A DNA stretch of 63,203 bases from an uncultured Dechloromonas sp. (GTDB taxonomy: Bacteria; Pseudomonadota; Gammaproteobacteria; Burkholderiales; Rhodocyclaceae): contig NZ_CAMFKO010000023.1 of NCBI RefSeq assembly GCF_945957265.1, positions 1 through 63,203 on the forward strand, given 5' to 3'. A program made the position numbers and the translations under genes. The notes under the pieces are model-generated. The model did no database searches, was not told the DNA's origin, and saw nothing but the letters and a program-made list of their open reading frames with translations. This document shows, piece after piece, positions 17,243-27,322 of this stretch (positions are counted from its first letter, which is position 1; each line of letters begins with the position of its first letter).

Positions 17243-18045
17243 TCTGCTTCCTCGACTTTTAACCAGATGGAGCGATTGTCACGGGCATCGCTGGTGCCCA
17301 CGCTGAAGGCGCCGCCTTGCTGGCCGGCGGCTTGCCGGCCGCTGCCGCCGAGTTCGATCCACTCGCCGAGGGTACCGGAAACGGTGGTGGCGAGGCGCTG
17401 CGAACTGACGCCTCCCCGGCCATAGGCGGGATCGAAGCTTTCGGCCTGCTGGGTGATTTCCAGGGTGACGCGCTGGCCGTTGATGCGCGGCGTGGCGTAG
17501 AAACCGCTGCCGATGTCGCGATAGACGGCGCCTTCGTTGATGAGCGCGCCGCCCGGCCCGACGACGACCTGGCGCATCGGCACGGCGAGCGAACGTCCGA
17601 CCTGGATGTAGGCGCGGCCACCTTCGACGGTCTGGACCATTTGCGCCGCGTTTTCGCCGCGCACGCTCTTGGTGTCCCATACCGTGGCACCAACATTGCT
17701 GCGCCGGGTGCCGCCCAGGGTGACCTGGCCACTGACCTCGCCGCCACGGGCGCTGTCTTCGGCTTGGCGGTTCTGCGCGATGCGGATGATGAGGCGGCGA
17801 CTCGGGCGGTCCATGGCGGCGAGCGCGCGCTTGATCTCGTCGCGGTTGCGTGGCGATGCTTTCAGGAAGAGCTGGTCGTTCATGCCGGTCAGGGTGCCGC
17901 CCTGCTCCAGCAGGGGCAACAGGGCCGGGATGACTTCTTCGGCGGTCTTGCTGCGGAGCTGGACGATTTCCATCTGCTGCGCCGCCACGATGCCGAACCA
18001 AAGGGCCAGCAGACCGGCGAGACAGCCTTTCAGCATCGTTTTCAT
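17239..18045 (-). CDS. Periplasmic secretin N-domain-like protein
   Basis: 268 aa with a signal peptide (MKTMLKGCLAGLLALWFGIVAAQ). The first half (MEIVQLRSKTAEEVIPALLPLL, LFLKASPRNRDEIKRALAAMD) is the N1/NolW-type fold found in type II/III secretins and pilus proteins. The second half is beta-rich (GGALINEGAVYRDIGSGFYA). The conserved pore domain of a full secretin is absent, so it probably is not a channel. It follows zapE by 13 bases and overlaps a small membrane protein gene, suggesting a three-gene unit. Role unknown. Confidence 0.7.
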   Translation of the reverse strand: MKTMLKGCLAGLLALWFGIVAAQQMEIVQLRSKTAEEVIPALLPLLEQGGTLTGMNDQLFLKASPRNRDEIKRALAAMDRPSRRLIIRIAQNRQAEDSARGGEVSGQVTLGGTRRSNVGATVWDTKSVRGENAAQMVQTVEGGRAYIQVGRSLAVPMRQVVVGPGGALINEGAVYRDIGSGFYATPRINGQRVTLEITQQAESFDPAYGRGGVSSQRLATTVSGTLGEWIELGGSGRQAAGQQGGAFSVGTSDARDNRSIWLKVEEAE

Positions 18046-18058
18046 GGGTTGTTGCTCC

Positions 18059-19177
18059 TCATTCGGAAGGAATGTGTGGCAATCCGAGGTATTCCTTGGA
18101 GTTCATCTCGGTTAGACGGCTGACCGTGCGCTTGAATTCCCCGGCCTGGGTGCCGTCGGTGTACAAGGCGTCGGCTGCGCAGTCGGCGGTCACGATGAGC
18201 TTGACCTTGTGGTCGTAGAAGACATCGACGAGCCAGGTGAAGCGGCGGGCTTCCGAGGCCTGGTGCTGGGTCATTTTGGGAATGTGGGAGAGCAGCACGG
18301 TGTGGTAGCTGCGCGAGATTTCGAGGTAGTCGTTCTGCGAGCGCGGCCCGCCGCACAGGGTGCGGAAGTCGAACCAGATGACGCCATGGCCGCGGCGCAC
18401 GGTGTCGATGTTGCGGCCGAGCACTTCGATATGACCGCCCTTCTTGCCGTCTTCGCCGGCCACCATCCTGAAGTACTCGAGCATCTTTTTCTCGGCGGCA
18501 TCGTCGGCCGGATGATGGTAGATCTCGACCTGCTCCAGCGCGCGCAGGCGATAGTCGATGCCGGCTTCGACCTCGAAGACGTCGAGGTTCTTGTTGAGCA
18601 AGGCGATGGTGGGCAGGAAGCTTTCGCGGTGCAGGCCGTTGGGGTAAAGCATGTCCGGCGGGTAGTTGGAGGTCATGACGACGATGACGCCGTTGGCGAA
18701 CAGGCCGTTCATCAGGCGGCCGAGGATCATCGCATCGGCGATGTCGGAAACGTGGAACTCGTCGAAGCAGAGCAGCCGGACGTCCTTGGCGACCTGCTCG
18801 GCAACCTTGAGCATGGGGTCGGCCTCGCCCTTGTATTTGTCGAGGTCGCGGTGGATCTGCTGCATGAAGGCGTGAAAGTGGATGCGCTTCTTGCGGCGAT
18901 AGGGAACGGAATCGTAGAAGCAGTCCATCAGGAAGCTCTTGCCACGCCCGACCCCACCCCAGAAATAGACGCCCTTCGGCGGTTTGGGCGGGGAGAGAAG
19001 ACGCTTGAAGGTGCTGCTCCGGTCGACCTTGAACGACAGGAGGTTGGCGTACAGGTTCTGCAAGGCCGTGGCCGCGATCATCTGGGCGGCATCGGCAACA
19101 TAGCCACGGGCATCGAGCAGGGCCTTGTACGCGTCGAGCATGCCTTCGGCAGCGACGTTCAGTTTTTTATGCGGCAT
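18059..19177 (-). CDS. zapE: Cell division protein ZapE (AFG1-like ATPase)
   Basis: 372 aa, the usual ZapE length. It is a P-loop ATPase that in E. coli binds FtsZ and destabilises it. Walker A is in YFWGGVGRGKSFLMD, Walker B in LLCFDEFHVSDIADA, and the TSNYPPDMLY sensor region follows. It lies downstream of lpdA but behind a terminator, as often seen next to TCA genes in this bacterial class. The ATG at 19177 gives the normal N-terminus. Confidence 0.93.
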   Translation of the reverse strand: MPHKKLNVAAEGMLDAYKALLDARGYVADAAQMIAATALQNLYANLLSFKVDRSSTFKRLLSPPKPPKGVYFWGGVGRGKSFLMDCFYDSVPYRRKKRIHFHAFMQQIHRDLDKYKGEADPMLKVAEQVAKDVRLLCFDEFHVSDIADAMILGRLMNGLFANGVIVVMTSNYPPDMLYPNGLHRESFLPTIALLNKNLDVFEVEAGIDYRLRALEQVEIYHHPADDAAEKKMLEYFRMVAGEDGKKGGHIEVLGRNIDTVRRGHGVIWFDFRTLCGGPRSQNDYLEISRSYHTVLLSHIPKMTQHQASEARRFTWLVDVFYDHKVKLIVTADCAADALYTDGTQAGEFKRTVSRLTEMNSKEYLGLPHIPSE

Positions 19178-19214
19178 CTCTGAAAATCAATGTTGGGAAG
19201 AAACGTATTCTGCC

Positions 19215-19250
19215 AAAGAAAAAGGCGGGTGCGTTGCCGCAACCCGCCTT
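19215..19250 (-). terminator. Terminator of the suc-lpdA transcript
   Basis: AAGGCGGGT (19222-19230) pairs with ACCCGCCTT (19242-19250). On the minus strand the stem is followed by TTTTTCTTT. It lies between lpdA and zapE. Confidence 0.85.
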
Positions 19251-19269
19251 TGGATGGCCTATTTGGCGA

Positions 19270-20694
19270 TCAGAAGTTCAGCGTGCGCTTGTCGCAGGCC
19301 AGAGCGGCTTCGTGCACGGTCTCCGACAGGGTCGGGTGAGCGTGGCAGATGCGCGCCAGATCTTCCGCAGCACCGCCGAACTCCATCGCCACAACGGCTT
19401 CGGCGATGATTTCGGAAGCATTGGCACCGATGATGTGCACACCGAGGATACGGTCGGTCTTCTTGCAGGCCAGCATCTTGACGAAGCCGGACGGATCGCC
19501 CATGCCCAGCGCACGGCCGTTGGCCAGGAACGGTACCTTGCCGGCCTTGTACTCGACGCCTTCGGCCTTCAGTTGCTGCTCGGTCTTGCCGACCCAGGCG
19601 ATTTCCGGCGAGGTGTAGATGACGAAGGGGATGGTGTCGAAGTTGCAGTGACCGGCCTGGCCAGCCATCAGCTCGGCAACCATGACGCCCTCTTCATGCG
19701 CCTTGTGCGCCAGCATCGGGCCGCGCACCACGTCGCCGATGGCCCAGACGCCCGGCAGATTGGTGGCGCAGTGGCCGTCGACTTCGACGAAGCCGCGGGC
19801 ATCCAGCTTCAGGCCGACGCCTTCGGCGTTGAGGCCGTCGGTGTTCGGCACGCGGCCGATGGAGATGATCAGGCGATCGGCATCCAGCTTCTGTTCCTTG
19901 CCGTCCTTGTCGGTATAGGCGATGGAGACAGCCTTCTTGGTCGCCTTGATGTCGCCGATCTTGACGCCGACCTGGATGTTCAGGCCCTGCTTGGTGAACA
20001 GCTTGAGCGCTTCCTTGGCGACGTCCTGGTCGGCCACCGACAGGAATTCCGGCATGGCTTCGAGAACGGTGACTTCGGAACCGACGCGACGCCACACCGA
20101 GCCCATTTCCAGACCGATGACGCCGGCGCCGATGATGGCCAGCTTCTTCGGCACGGATTCCTGGTTCAGGGCGCCTTCGTTGTCCATGACGATCTTCTGG
20201 TCGACCGGCACGCCCGGCAGGTGACGGGCCTTGGAACCGGTGGCGACGATGACCTGCTTGGCCAGCACTTCCTCGGCGCCGACCTTGACCTTGTAGTAGT
20301 CGCCTTCCTTGCCCACGAAGGAACCGTGGCCGGCCAGGAAGGTGACCTTGTTCTTCTTGAGCAGCATCTTGATGCCGGAGGTCAGCTGATTGACCACGCC
20401 ATCCTTGCGCGCCTTCATGGTCGGCACGTCGATGCTGGCCTTGCCGACCTTGATGCCCTGGGCTTCGAAGCTGTGGTTGGCTTCCTCGAACAGGTGCGAG
20501 GTGTGCAGCAGCGCCTTGGACGGGATGCAGCCGACGTTCAGGCAGGTACCGCCGAGACGCGGCTCGCCCTTGGGGTCGGCATAGGGATTGGATTCGGCGC
20601 AAGCAGCCGAGAAGCCGAGCTGCGAAGCGCGAATGGCGGCGATGTAGCCGCCAGGGCCGCCGCCGATAACGAGCACGTCAAATTGCTTGGACAT
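19270..20694 (-). CDS. lpdA: Dihydrolipoyl dehydrogenase (E3)
   Basis: 474 aa flavoprotein. It reoxidises dihydrolipoyl groups of the 2-oxoglutarate (and possibly pyruvate) dehydrogenase complex with NAD+. The FAD site [12 protein letters not shown], the redox disulfide in [16 protein letters not shown], the second nucleotide site [15 protein letters not shown] and the C-terminal HAHPTLSE with the catalytic His are all present. It is the last gene of the sucA-sucB-lpdA set and ends at a terminator. Confidence 0.97.
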   Translation of the reverse strand: MSKQFDVLVIGGGPGGYIAAIRASQLGFSAACAESNPYADPKGEPRLGGTCLNVGCIPSKALLHTSHLFEEANHSFEAQGIKVGKASIDVPTMKARKDGVVNQLTSGIKMLLKKNKVTFLAGHGSFVGKEGDYYKVKVGAEEVLAKQVIVATGSKARHLPGVPVDQKIVMDNEGALNQESVPKKLAIIGAGVIGLEMGSVWRRVGSEVTVLEAMPEFLSVADQDVAKEALKLFTKQGLNIQVGVKIGDIKATKKAVSIAYTDKDGKEQKLDADRLIISIGRVPNTDGLNAEGVGLKLDARGFVEVDGHCATNLPGVWAIGDVVRGPMLAHKAHEEGVMVAELMAGQAGHCNFDTIPFVIYTSPEIAWVGKTEQQLKAEGVEYKAGKVPFLANGRALGMGDPSGFVKMLACKKTDRILGVHIIGANASEIIAEAVVAMEFGGAAEDLARICHAHPTLSETVHEAALACDKRTLNF

Positions 20695-20727
20695 GTGACA
20701 AACCTTTCAGAATTCAGATGTGCAAAA

Positions 20728-20758
20728 GCGCCAGCGCCCTTGTCGGGACACTGGCGCC
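20728..20758 (-). terminator. Possible attenuator between sucB and lpdA
   Basis: GCGCCAG (20731-20737) pairs with CTGGCGC (20752-20758). On the minus strand it is followed by TTTTGC, a weak T run. It may reduce rather than stop transcription into lpdA. Confidence 0.45.
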
Positions 20759-20770
20759 GGCAGGCGTCGA

Positions 20771-22003
20771 TTAGACGCCGAGCAGCAGGCGGGACGGATC
20801 TTCCAGCGCTTCCTTCATGGTCACCAGACCGAGGACGGCTTCGCGACCGTCGATGATGCGGTGATCGTAGGACATGGCCAGGTAGTTCATCGGACGCACG
20901 ACGACTTGACCGTTCTCAACCATGGCGCGGTCCTTCGTGGCGTGGATGCCCAGGATGGCCGACTGCGGCGGGTTGATGATCGGGGTGGACATCATGGAAC
21001 CGAAAATGCCGCCGTTGGAGATGGAGAAGGTGCCGCCGGTCAGTTCTTCGATCGACAGCTTGCCGTCCTTGGCCTTGGCGCCGAATTCGGCGATCTTCTT
21101 TTCGATCTCGGCGATGCTCAGCTGGTCGGCGTTGCGGATGATCGGCACGACCAGGCCGCGCGGCGAACCGACGGCGATACCGATGTCGATGTAGCCGTGA
21201 TAGATGATGTCGTTGCCGTCAACCGAGGCGTTGAGGACCGGGAACTTCTGCAGGGCGGCGCAGGCGGCCTTGACGAAGAAGCCCATGAAGCCGAGGCGGA
21301 CGCCGTGGGCCTTCTCGAACTTTTCGCCGTACTGCTTGCGCAGCGCCATCATCGGGCCCATGTTCACTTCGTTGAACGTGGTCAGGATGGCGTTGGTGGC
21401 TTGCGACTGCAGCAGACGCTCGGCGATACGGGCACGCAGACGGGTCATCGGCACGCGCTGCTCGGTGCGGTCGCCGAGGGCGACGCCGGTGCTCGGTGCG
21501 GCGATGTTGATCGTCGGCGCAGCCGGGGCAGAAGCCGGACCGGCCTTCGGGGCGGCGGCGACGGCGTCTTCCTTGGTGACGCGACCGCCGCGGCCGGAGC
21601 CGGCGACGTCGGCGGCGGCAATGCCCTTCTCGTCGAGAATCTTGCGGGCCGACGGGCTGGCGGTACCGGCCGGAGCAGCGGCGGCGGCAGCCGGGGCAGC
21701 CTTGGCGGCCGGAGCGGCAGCCTTCGGTGCTTCGGCGGCCGGCGCAGCAGCGCCTGCCTTGGCTTCGGTATCGATGCGGGCGATCAGTTCGCCGGAGACG
21801 ACGGTTTCGCCATCGCCCTTGACGATTTCGACCAGCACGCCGGCGCCCGGCGACGGGACTTCCAGCACGACCTTGTCGGTCTCGATGTCGATCAGGATTT
21901 CATCGCGGGCAACGGCTTCGCCGATTTTCTTCTTCCAGGAAGCCAGCGTGCCTTCGGCGACGGACTCGGACAACTGGGGAACTTGAACTTCGATAATGCT
22001 CAT
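20771..22003 (-). CDS. sucB: 2-oxoglutarate dehydrogenase E2, dihydrolipoyl succinyltransferase
   Basis: 410 aa. It forms the core of the 2-oxoglutarate dehydrogenase complex and transfers the succinyl group to CoA. The lipoyl domain (about residues 1-75) carries the modified Lys in [10 protein letters not shown]. An Ala/Pro linker follows. The peripheral-subunit-binding domain contains [13 protein letters not shown], and the catalytic domain contains [13 protein letters not shown] with the active His. The ATG at 22003 has GGAG six bases upstream, so it is preferred to the GTG at 22015. Confidence 0.96.
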   Translation of the reverse strand: MSIIEVQVPQLSESVAEGTLASWKKKIGEAVARDEILIDIETDKVVLEVPSPGAGVLVEIVKGDGETVVSGELIARIDTEAKAGAAAPAAEAPKAAAPAAKAAPAAAAAAPAGTASPSARKILDEKGIAAADVAGSGRGGRVTKEDAVAAAPKAGPASAPAAPTINIAAPSTGVALGDRTEQRVPMTRLRARIAERLLQSQATNAILTTFNEVNMGPMMALRKQYGEKFEKAHGVRLGFMGFFVKAACAALQKFPVLNASVDGNDIIYHGYIDIGIAVGSPRGLVVPIIRNADQLSIAEIEKKIAEFGAKAKDGKLSIEELTGGTFSISNGGIFGSMMSTPIINPPQSAILGIHATKDRAMVENGQVVVRPMNYLAMSYDHRIIDGREAVLGLVTMKEALEDPSRLLLGV

Positions 22004-22028
22004 GTGTGACTCCACTCTGCTGTAGTTT

Positions 22029-24869
22029 TTAGTACTCGATCTTGCCCAGTGCGGACTCGATCAAAGCCTTGGTTTGCTCGTTGTGCTTGGCCAGGTAACC
22101 CACCGCCGGCGACGAAGAGGCCGGACGCGACACCAGCAGCATCTTCTGCTTGGCGCCCAGCTGGGTGTCGAGGTGGTGACGCGAGGCGATCCAGTACCAG
22201 GCGCCCTGGTTGCGCGGTTCTTCCTGCGCCCAGACGATCTCGGTAGCCTTCGGATACTTGGCCAGTTCGGCTTGCAGGGAATCCTTCGGGAACGGATAGA
22301 GCTGTTCCAGACGGACGATGGCGATGTCCTTGATGCCCTTTTCGCGACGGGCGTTGACCAGGTCGTAGTAGACCTTGCCCGAGCAGAGGATGACGCGCTT
22401 GACCTTCTTCGGGTCGAGTTCGTCGACTTCGCCGATGACGCGCTTGAACTCGCCGTTGGCCAGTTCTTCCAGCGAAGAGCTGGCATCCTTGTGGCGCAGC
22501 AGCGACTTCGGCGACATGACGATCAGCGGCTTGCGCTGCATGCGGACAGCCTGGCGGCGCAGCATGTGGAAGACCTGGGCAGCCGAGGTCGGCATGCAGA
22601 CTTCCATGTTCATCTCGGCGCACAGTTGCATGAAGCGTTCCGGACGGGCGGAGGAGTGCTCCGGCCCCTGGCCTTCGTAGCCGTGCGGCAGCAGCATGAC
22701 CAGACCGCAGGCACGGCCCCACTTGGCTTCGCCGGAGGCGATGAACTGGTCGATGACGACCTGGGCGCCGTTGGCGAAGTCGCCGAACTGGCCTTCCCAG
22801 ATCACCAGCTCGTACGGGTTGGCCGAGGCGTAGCCGTAGTCGAAGGCGAGCACGGCCTCTTCGGACAGCACGGAGTCGTAGCACTGGAAGCCGGCCTGCT
22901 TTTCCTGCAGGTTCTTCAGCGGGTGGTAGGTGCCGGTATCCCAGCTCGTACGGTTCTGGTCGTGGAAAGCGGCGTGGCGGTGGAAGAAGGTGCCGCGACC
23001 GACGTCCTCGCCGGAGATGCGCACGCCGTAGCCGGAAACCAGCAGCGAGGCGTAGGCCAGGTTCTCGGCCATGCCCCAGTCGACCGGCAGCTTGCCGTCG
23101 CCCATGGCGGCGCGATCCTCGACGATCTTCTTGACGCGCGAATGCAGCGTGAAGCCTTCGGGAATGGTGCTCAAGCCCTTGGCCAGGCGCTTCAGTTCCT
23201 TCATCGGCACCGTCGTGTCGCAGGTCTCGATGTAGTTCTTGGTCAGGAACGGCGTCCAGTCGATGGTGTTCGGGTGCTTGTAGCCGGCGAGAACCGGGTT
23301 GTACAGCAACTCGCCCTTGTCGAGGTGAGCGCGGTATTCGGCGATCATCGCATCCGGACCTTCGGCCGGCAGGGTGCCTTCGGCGATCAGCTTGTCGCCG
23401 TACAGCTTGCGGGTACCCGGGTGCTTGGCGATGATCTTGTACATCAGCGGCTGGGTGACCATCGGCTCGTCCTGCTCGTTGTGGCCGAGCTTGCGGTAGC
23501 AGATGATGTCGATGACGACATCCTTGCCGAAGGTCTGGCGGTATTCGACGGCCAGCTGGGTGACCAGCGCAACCGCTTCCGGATCGTCGCCATTGACGTG
23601 GAAGATCGGCGCATCGACCATCTTGAAGATGTCGGTGCAGTAATGGCCGGAGCGATAGTCGCGCGGATCGGAGGTGGTGAAGCCGACCTGGTTGTTGACC
23701 ACGATGTGCAGCACGCCGCCGACGCCGTAGCCACGGGTCTGCGCGAAGTTGAGCATTTCCTGGTTGACGCCCTGACCGGCAACGGCGGCATCGCCGTGCA
23801 CCAGGATGGGCATGACCTTCTGCTTGCTGCCTTCGCCGCGACGAACCTGGCGGGCATAGACGGAACCGGCAACCACCGGGTTGACGATTTCGAGGTGCGA
23901 CGGGTTGAAAGCCAGCGTCAGGTGGCAGGCGCCTCCCGGGGTGGACACGTCGGACGAGAAGCCCATGTGGTACTTGACGTCGCCAGCGGAGAGATCGCTC
24001 TTCTTCTTGCCTTCGAATTCGGCGAAGAGCATGGACGGGGCCTTGCCCAGCGTGTTGACCAGGACGTTCAGGCGACCGCGGTGGGCCATGCCGACGACGA
24101 CTTCATCGACGCCCAGGGCGCCGCCGGTACGAATGGCTTCGTCCATCGAGACGATCAGCGATTCGCCGCCTTCGAGCGAGAAACGCTTCTGGCCGACGTA
24201 CTTGGTGTGCAGGTAGCGTTCGAGGGTCTCGGCGGCCGTCAGGCGCTCGAGAATGCGCTTCTTCTGCTCGGCATTGTAGGACGGACGCGAACGGATGCCC
24301 TCCAGGCGTTCCTGCAGCCAGCGCTTCTCGTTGTAGTCCGTCATGTACATGTACTCGACACCGACGGTGCCGCAGTACGTTTGCTTCAGGGTTTCGAGGA
24401 TATCGCCCAGCTTGGCGTTTTCCGGGAGCCCCTTGAGGGAGCCGACGCTGAAGGTCTGGTTCAGGTCGGCGTCGGTGAAGCCGTAGAAAGCCGGCTCCAG
24501 TTCGTCGATCTTCGGACGGGCCAGGCGCTTGAGCGGGTCCAGGTCGGCCCAGCGGGTGCCGAGCGAGCGGTAGGCGGTCACGAGTTGGCCGACGGCGGAC
24601 TGCTTCTTGTGCTCGGTCGAGGCAGAAGCCGGCGCCGCCTGGCGGAAACCGCCGTCCTTGGCCAGTTCGGCAAAGGCGGCAATCACCGGCGCATGGGCGA
24701 CGTCGCGGGCGACATAACCCGGCATCTGGGCCAGGCGATCGAAATAGTCGCGCCACTCGGCCGGAACCGAGGTCGGGTCATTCAGGTAGTTTTCGTACAG
24801 CTCTTCCACGAACGGCGCATTGCCGCCGAAGAACATCGTGCTGTCGGACAATTGGTTCATCGTAGTCAT
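22029..24869 (-). CDS. sucA: 2-oxoglutarate dehydrogenase E1
   Basis: About 946 aa (933 in E. coli). It is thiamine-diphosphate dependent and decarboxylates 2-oxoglutarate, passing the succinyl group to the E2 lipoyl arm. The N-terminal E2-binding segment ([17 protein letters not shown]), the ThDP region ([14 protein letters not shown] to [13 protein letters not shown]) and the C-terminal transketolase-like domain ([15 protein letters not shown]) are visible. Several in-frame starts exist. I chose ATG 24869 because GTGGGG lies six bases upstream. It is separated from gltA by a strong terminator, so it probably has its own promoter. Confidence 0.95.
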   Translation of the reverse strand: MTTMNQLSDSTMFFGGNAPFVEELYENYLNDPTSVPAEWRDYFDRLAQMPGYVARDVAHAPVIAAFAELAKDGGFRQAAPASASTEHKKQSAVGQLVTAYRSLGTRWADLDPLKRLARPKIDELEPAFYGFTDADLNQTFSVGSLKGLPENAKLGDILETLKQTYCGTVGVEYMYMTDYNEKRWLQERLEGIRSRPSYNAEQKKRILERLTAAETLERYLHTKYVGQKRFSLEGGESLIVSMDEAIRTGGALGVDEVVVGMAHRGRLNVLVNTLGKAPSMLFAEFEGKKKSDLSAGDVKYHMGFSSDVSTPGGACHLTLAFNPSHLEIVNPVVAGSVYARQVRRGEGSKQKVMPILVHGDAAVAGQGVNQEMLNFAQTRGYGVGGVLHIVVNNQVGFTTSDPRDYRSGHYCTDIFKMVDAPIFHVNGDDPEAVALVTQLAVEYRQTFGKDVVIDIICYRKLGHNEQDEPMVTQPLMYKIIAKHPGTRKLYGDKLIAEGTLPAEGPDAMIAEYRAHLDKGELLYNPVLAGYKHPNTIDWTPFLTKNYIETCDTTVPMKELKRLAKGLSTIPEGFTLHSRVKKIVEDRAAMGDGKLPVDWGMAENLAYASLLVSGYGVRISGEDVGRGTFFHRHAAFHDQNRTSWDTGTYHPLKNLQEKQAGFQCYDSVLSEEAVLAFDYGYASANPYELVIWEGQFGDFANGAQVVIDQFIASGEAKWGRACGLVMLLPHGYEGQGPEHSSARPERFMQLCAEMNMEVCMPTSAAQVFHMLRRQAVRMQRKPLIVMSPKSLLRHKDASSSLEELANGEFKRVIGEVDELDPKKVKRVILCSGKVYYDLVNARREKGIKDIAIVRLEQLYPFPKDSLQAELAKYPKATEIVWAQEEPRNQGAWYWIASRHHLDTQLGAKQKMLLVSRPASSSPAVGYLAKHNEQTKALIESALGKIEY

Positions 24870-24937
24870 AGGCATCCCCACTAGGGTTATTTTTCTTTCG
24901 TAGCTGCTTGCGTGCGGCGCTACAAATCTCCGCAGGT

Positions 24938-24972
24938 AAAAAAAGGGCGGCCAAGAGGCCGCCCATTTTTTT
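24938..24972. terminator. Bidirectional terminator between gltA and sucA
   Basis: GGGCGGCC (24945-24952), loop AAGA, GGCCGCCC (24957-24964), with seven A before and seven T after. It starts three bases after the gltA stop on the minus strand. Confidence 0.92.
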
Positions 24973-24974
24973 CT

Positions 24975-26273
24975 TTAGCCGCGTTGGGCGAGCGGTACCA
25001 CGTCGCGCTTGGCGGCGCCGATGTACAGCTGACGCGGACGGCCGATCTTGTATTCCGGATCGGTCAGCATTTCTTCCCACTGCGTCATCCAGCCGACGGT
25101 GCGCGCCAGGGCGAAGATGCAGGTGAACATTTCGGTCGGGATGCCGATGGCCTTCTGGACGATGCCGGAGTAGAAGTCGACGTTCGGGTACAGCTTCTTC
25201 TCGACGAAGTACGGATCTTCCAGGGCGATCTTTTCCAGTTCCATGGCCAGCTTGAACAGACGGTCGTTTTCCAGGCCCAGTTCGCCCAGCACGTCGTTGC
25301 AGACCTTGCGCATCAGCTTGGCGCGCGGGTCGAAGTTCTTGTAGACGCGGTGACCGAAGCCCATCAGCTTGAAGGAGTCGTTCTTGTCCTTGGCGCGGTT
25401 GATGTACTCGCCGACGCGGGAAACGTCGCCGATTTCTTCCAGCATCTGCAGGCAGGCTTCGTTCGCGCCGCCGTGTGCCGGACCCCACAGACAGGCGATA
25501 CCGGCAGCGATACAGGCAAACGGGTTGGCACCGGAGGAACCGGCCAGGCGGACGGTCGAGGTGGAAGCGTTCTGCTCGTGATCGGCGTGCAGCGTGAAGA
25601 TGGTGTCAAGCGCGTTGACCAGAACCGGGTTCGGCTTGTACTTCTCGCACGGGTTGCCGAACATCATGCGCATGAAGTTGGCGGTGTAGTCCAGCTCGTT
25701 GTCCGGGTACATGAACGGCGCGCCGGTGTTGTACTTGTAGGCCATGGCGACGATGGTCGGCATCTTGGCAACCAGGCGGTTGAAGCTGACGTTGCGGTGC
25801 TCGGCGTCCGAGAAGTCCATCGCGTCGTGGTAGAAGGCGGACAGGGCGCCGACGACACCGGTCATGACGGCCATCGGGTGGGCGTCGCGACGGAAACCGG
25901 AGTAGAACTTGGTCAGCTGTTCGTGGACCATCGTGTGGTTCTTGATGGTCGTTTCGAAGTCGGTCTTCTGCTTGGCGTTCGGCAGTTCGCCGTTCTTCAG
26001 CAGATAGGTCACTTCGAGGAAGTTGCAGTTTTCAGCCAGTTGTTCGATCGGATAGCCGCGATACAGCAGCTCGCCCTTGTCGCCGTCAATGAAGGTGACC
26101 TTGGACTTGCAGCTGGCGGTGGAGAGGAAACCGGAGTCGTAGGTAAACAAACCGGTCTTGCCACCGAGCGTGCGAATATCGACGCAATCGTTGCCGTGCG
26201 TCGGGGACATGATCGGGAAATCGACGGGAGCCTGCCCGTCGATGTTCAAAGTTGCCTTGCGTTCGGTCGTCAT
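24975..26273 (-). CDS. gltA: Citrate synthase
   Basis: 432 aa, the large (type II, hexameric) bacterial form. It condenses acetyl-CoA and oxaloacetate to citrate. Catalytic His residues are visible in [15 protein letters not shown] and [14 protein letters not shown], with the catalytic Asp in the [20 protein letters not shown] region. It sits downstream of sdhE and ends at its own terminator. The start at 26273 gives the normal N-terminus. Confidence 0.97.
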   Translation of the reverse strand: MTTERKATLNIDGQAPVDFPIMSPTHGNDCVDIRTLGGKTGLFTYDSGFLSTASCKSKVTFIDGDKGELLYRGYPIEQLAENCNFLEVTYLLKNGELPNAKQKTDFETTIKNHTMVHEQLTKFYSGFRRDAHPMAVMTGVVGALSAFYHDAMDFSDAEHRNVSFNRLVAKMPTIVAMAYKYNTGAPFMYPDNELDYTANFMRMMFGNPCEKYKPNPVLVNALDTIFTLHADHEQNASTSTVRLAGSSGANPFACIAAGIACLWGPAHGGANEACLQMLEEIGDVSRVGEYINRAKDKNDSFKLMGFGHRVYKNFDPRAKLMRKVCNDVLGELGLENDRLFKLAMELEKIALEDPYFVEKKLYPNVDFYSGIVQKAIGIPTEMFTCIFALARTVGWMTQWEEMLTDPEYKIGRPRQLYIGAAKRDVVPLAQRG

Positions 26274-26357
26274 GGTGTCTTCCCTTTACAGGTGTTGGTT
26301 GTCACTGCACTGCCAAAAAAAGCGGTAAACGTTCCAAAGTTAGAACATCAACCTTAC

Positions 26358-26600
26358 TCAACTCTTACGAATCGCCGCCACGATGGGCGCGAAACGAGGA
26401 TCATCGCACTCTTCCTTGCCGCTCAGCCAGTACCAGAGCTCGTGATCCTCCATATCGGCCAATTCCACGAACACCTGCTGCTGCTCGTCGGTCAGCTGGT
26501 CGAACCCGTCATCGAGAAAACGCGTCAGCGTGATGTCGAGCTCGAGCAGCGCGCGACGGATACAGCGCCAGCGAAGGCGTTCGTAGTCCGCGCGCTCCAT
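26358..26600 (-). CDS. sdhE: FAD assembly factor SdhE, with Ala in place of the RRG glycine
   Basis: 80 aa. SdhE promotes covalent attachment of FAD to SdhA. The family motif RRGxxELD appears here as RRALLELD (residues 15-22), so the glycine of RRG is Ala17. The rest fits the family: acidic patch, LTDEQQQVFVELADMEDHELWYWL and the helical bundle pattern. The ATG shares one base with the sdhB stop (TGATG), so translation is coupled. Position directly after sdhB supports the assignment despite the altered motif. Confidence 0.9.
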   Translation of the reverse strand: MERADYERLRWRCIRRALLELDITLTRFLDDGFDQLTDEQQQVFVELADMEDHELWYWLSGKEECDDPRFAPIVAAIRKS

Positions 26601-27310
26601 CAGACGGCGCGACGGACCATCATGTCCTTGATCTTGCCGATGGCCTTGGTCGGGTTCAGACCCTTCGGGCACACGTCAACGCAGTTCATGATGGTGTGGC
26701 AACGGAACAGACGGTACGGGTCCTCGAGGTTGTCGAGGCGCTCGTTGGTTGCCTGGTCGCGCGTGTCGGCGATGAAACGGTAGGCGGCCAGCAGGCCGGC
26801 CGGTCCGACGAACTTGTCCGGGTTCCACCAGAACGACGGGCAGGACGTGGAGCAGCAGGCGCACAGGATGCACTCGTACAGGCCGTTCAGCTCTTCGCGA
26901 TCTTCCGGCGACTGCAGACGCTCGCGCTCCGGAGCCGGATCGTTGTTGATCAGGTAGGGCTTGATCGAGTGGTACTGCTTGAAGAACTGGGTCATGTCCA
27001 CGATCAGGTCGCGGATGACCGGCAGGCCGGGCAGCGGGCGCAGCACGATGGGCTGCTTCAGGCTGTCGATGTCGGTCAGGCAGGCCAGGCCGTTCTTGCC
27101 GTTGATGTTCATGGCGTCTGAACCGCAGACGCCTTCGCGGCAGGAACGACGATAGGAGATCGCGTCGTCCTTGGCCTTCAACTTGGTCAGCGCGTCCAGC
27201 AGCTTGCGGTCGGTCGGCTCGAGTTCGACCGAGATATCCTGCATGTACGGCGCGTCGTCCTTGTCCGGATCGTAGCGATAGATGCTGAATTGAACCATGC
27301 GTTTGCTCAT
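26600..27310 (-). CDS. sdhB: Succinate dehydrogenase iron-sulfur subunit
   Basis: 236 aa. It carries electrons from SdhA to the quinone site through three Fe-S clusters. Cysteines for [2Fe-2S] are in CREGVCGSDAMNINGK with the later LAC, for [4Fe-4S] in CILCACCSTSCPSFWW, and for [3Fe-4S] in CHTIMNCVDVCPKGLNP. The ATG at 27310 has GGAG six bases upstream, favouring it over the ATG at 27298. Confidence 0.97.
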   Translation of the reverse strand: MSKRMVQFSIYRYDPDKDDAPYMQDISVELEPTDRKLLDALTKLKAKDDAISYRRSCREGVCGSDAMNINGKNGLACLTDIDSLKQPIVLRPLPGLPVIRDLIVDMTQFFKQYHSIKPYLINNDPAPERERLQSPEDREELNGLYECILCACCSTSCPSFWWNPDKFVGPAGLLAAYRFIADTRDQATNERLDNLEDPYRLFRCHTIMNCVDVCPKGLNPTKAIGKIKDMMVRRAV

Positions 27311-27322
27311 TCTGGACTCCAA

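Noticed and set aside
22074..24884. A 936-codon open frame antisense to sucA, and many similar long frames opposite or within GC-rich genes
   Set aside because: They mirror the codon pattern of the real gene on the other strand, have low-complexity Arg/Ala/His-rich translations, and no ribosome sites.
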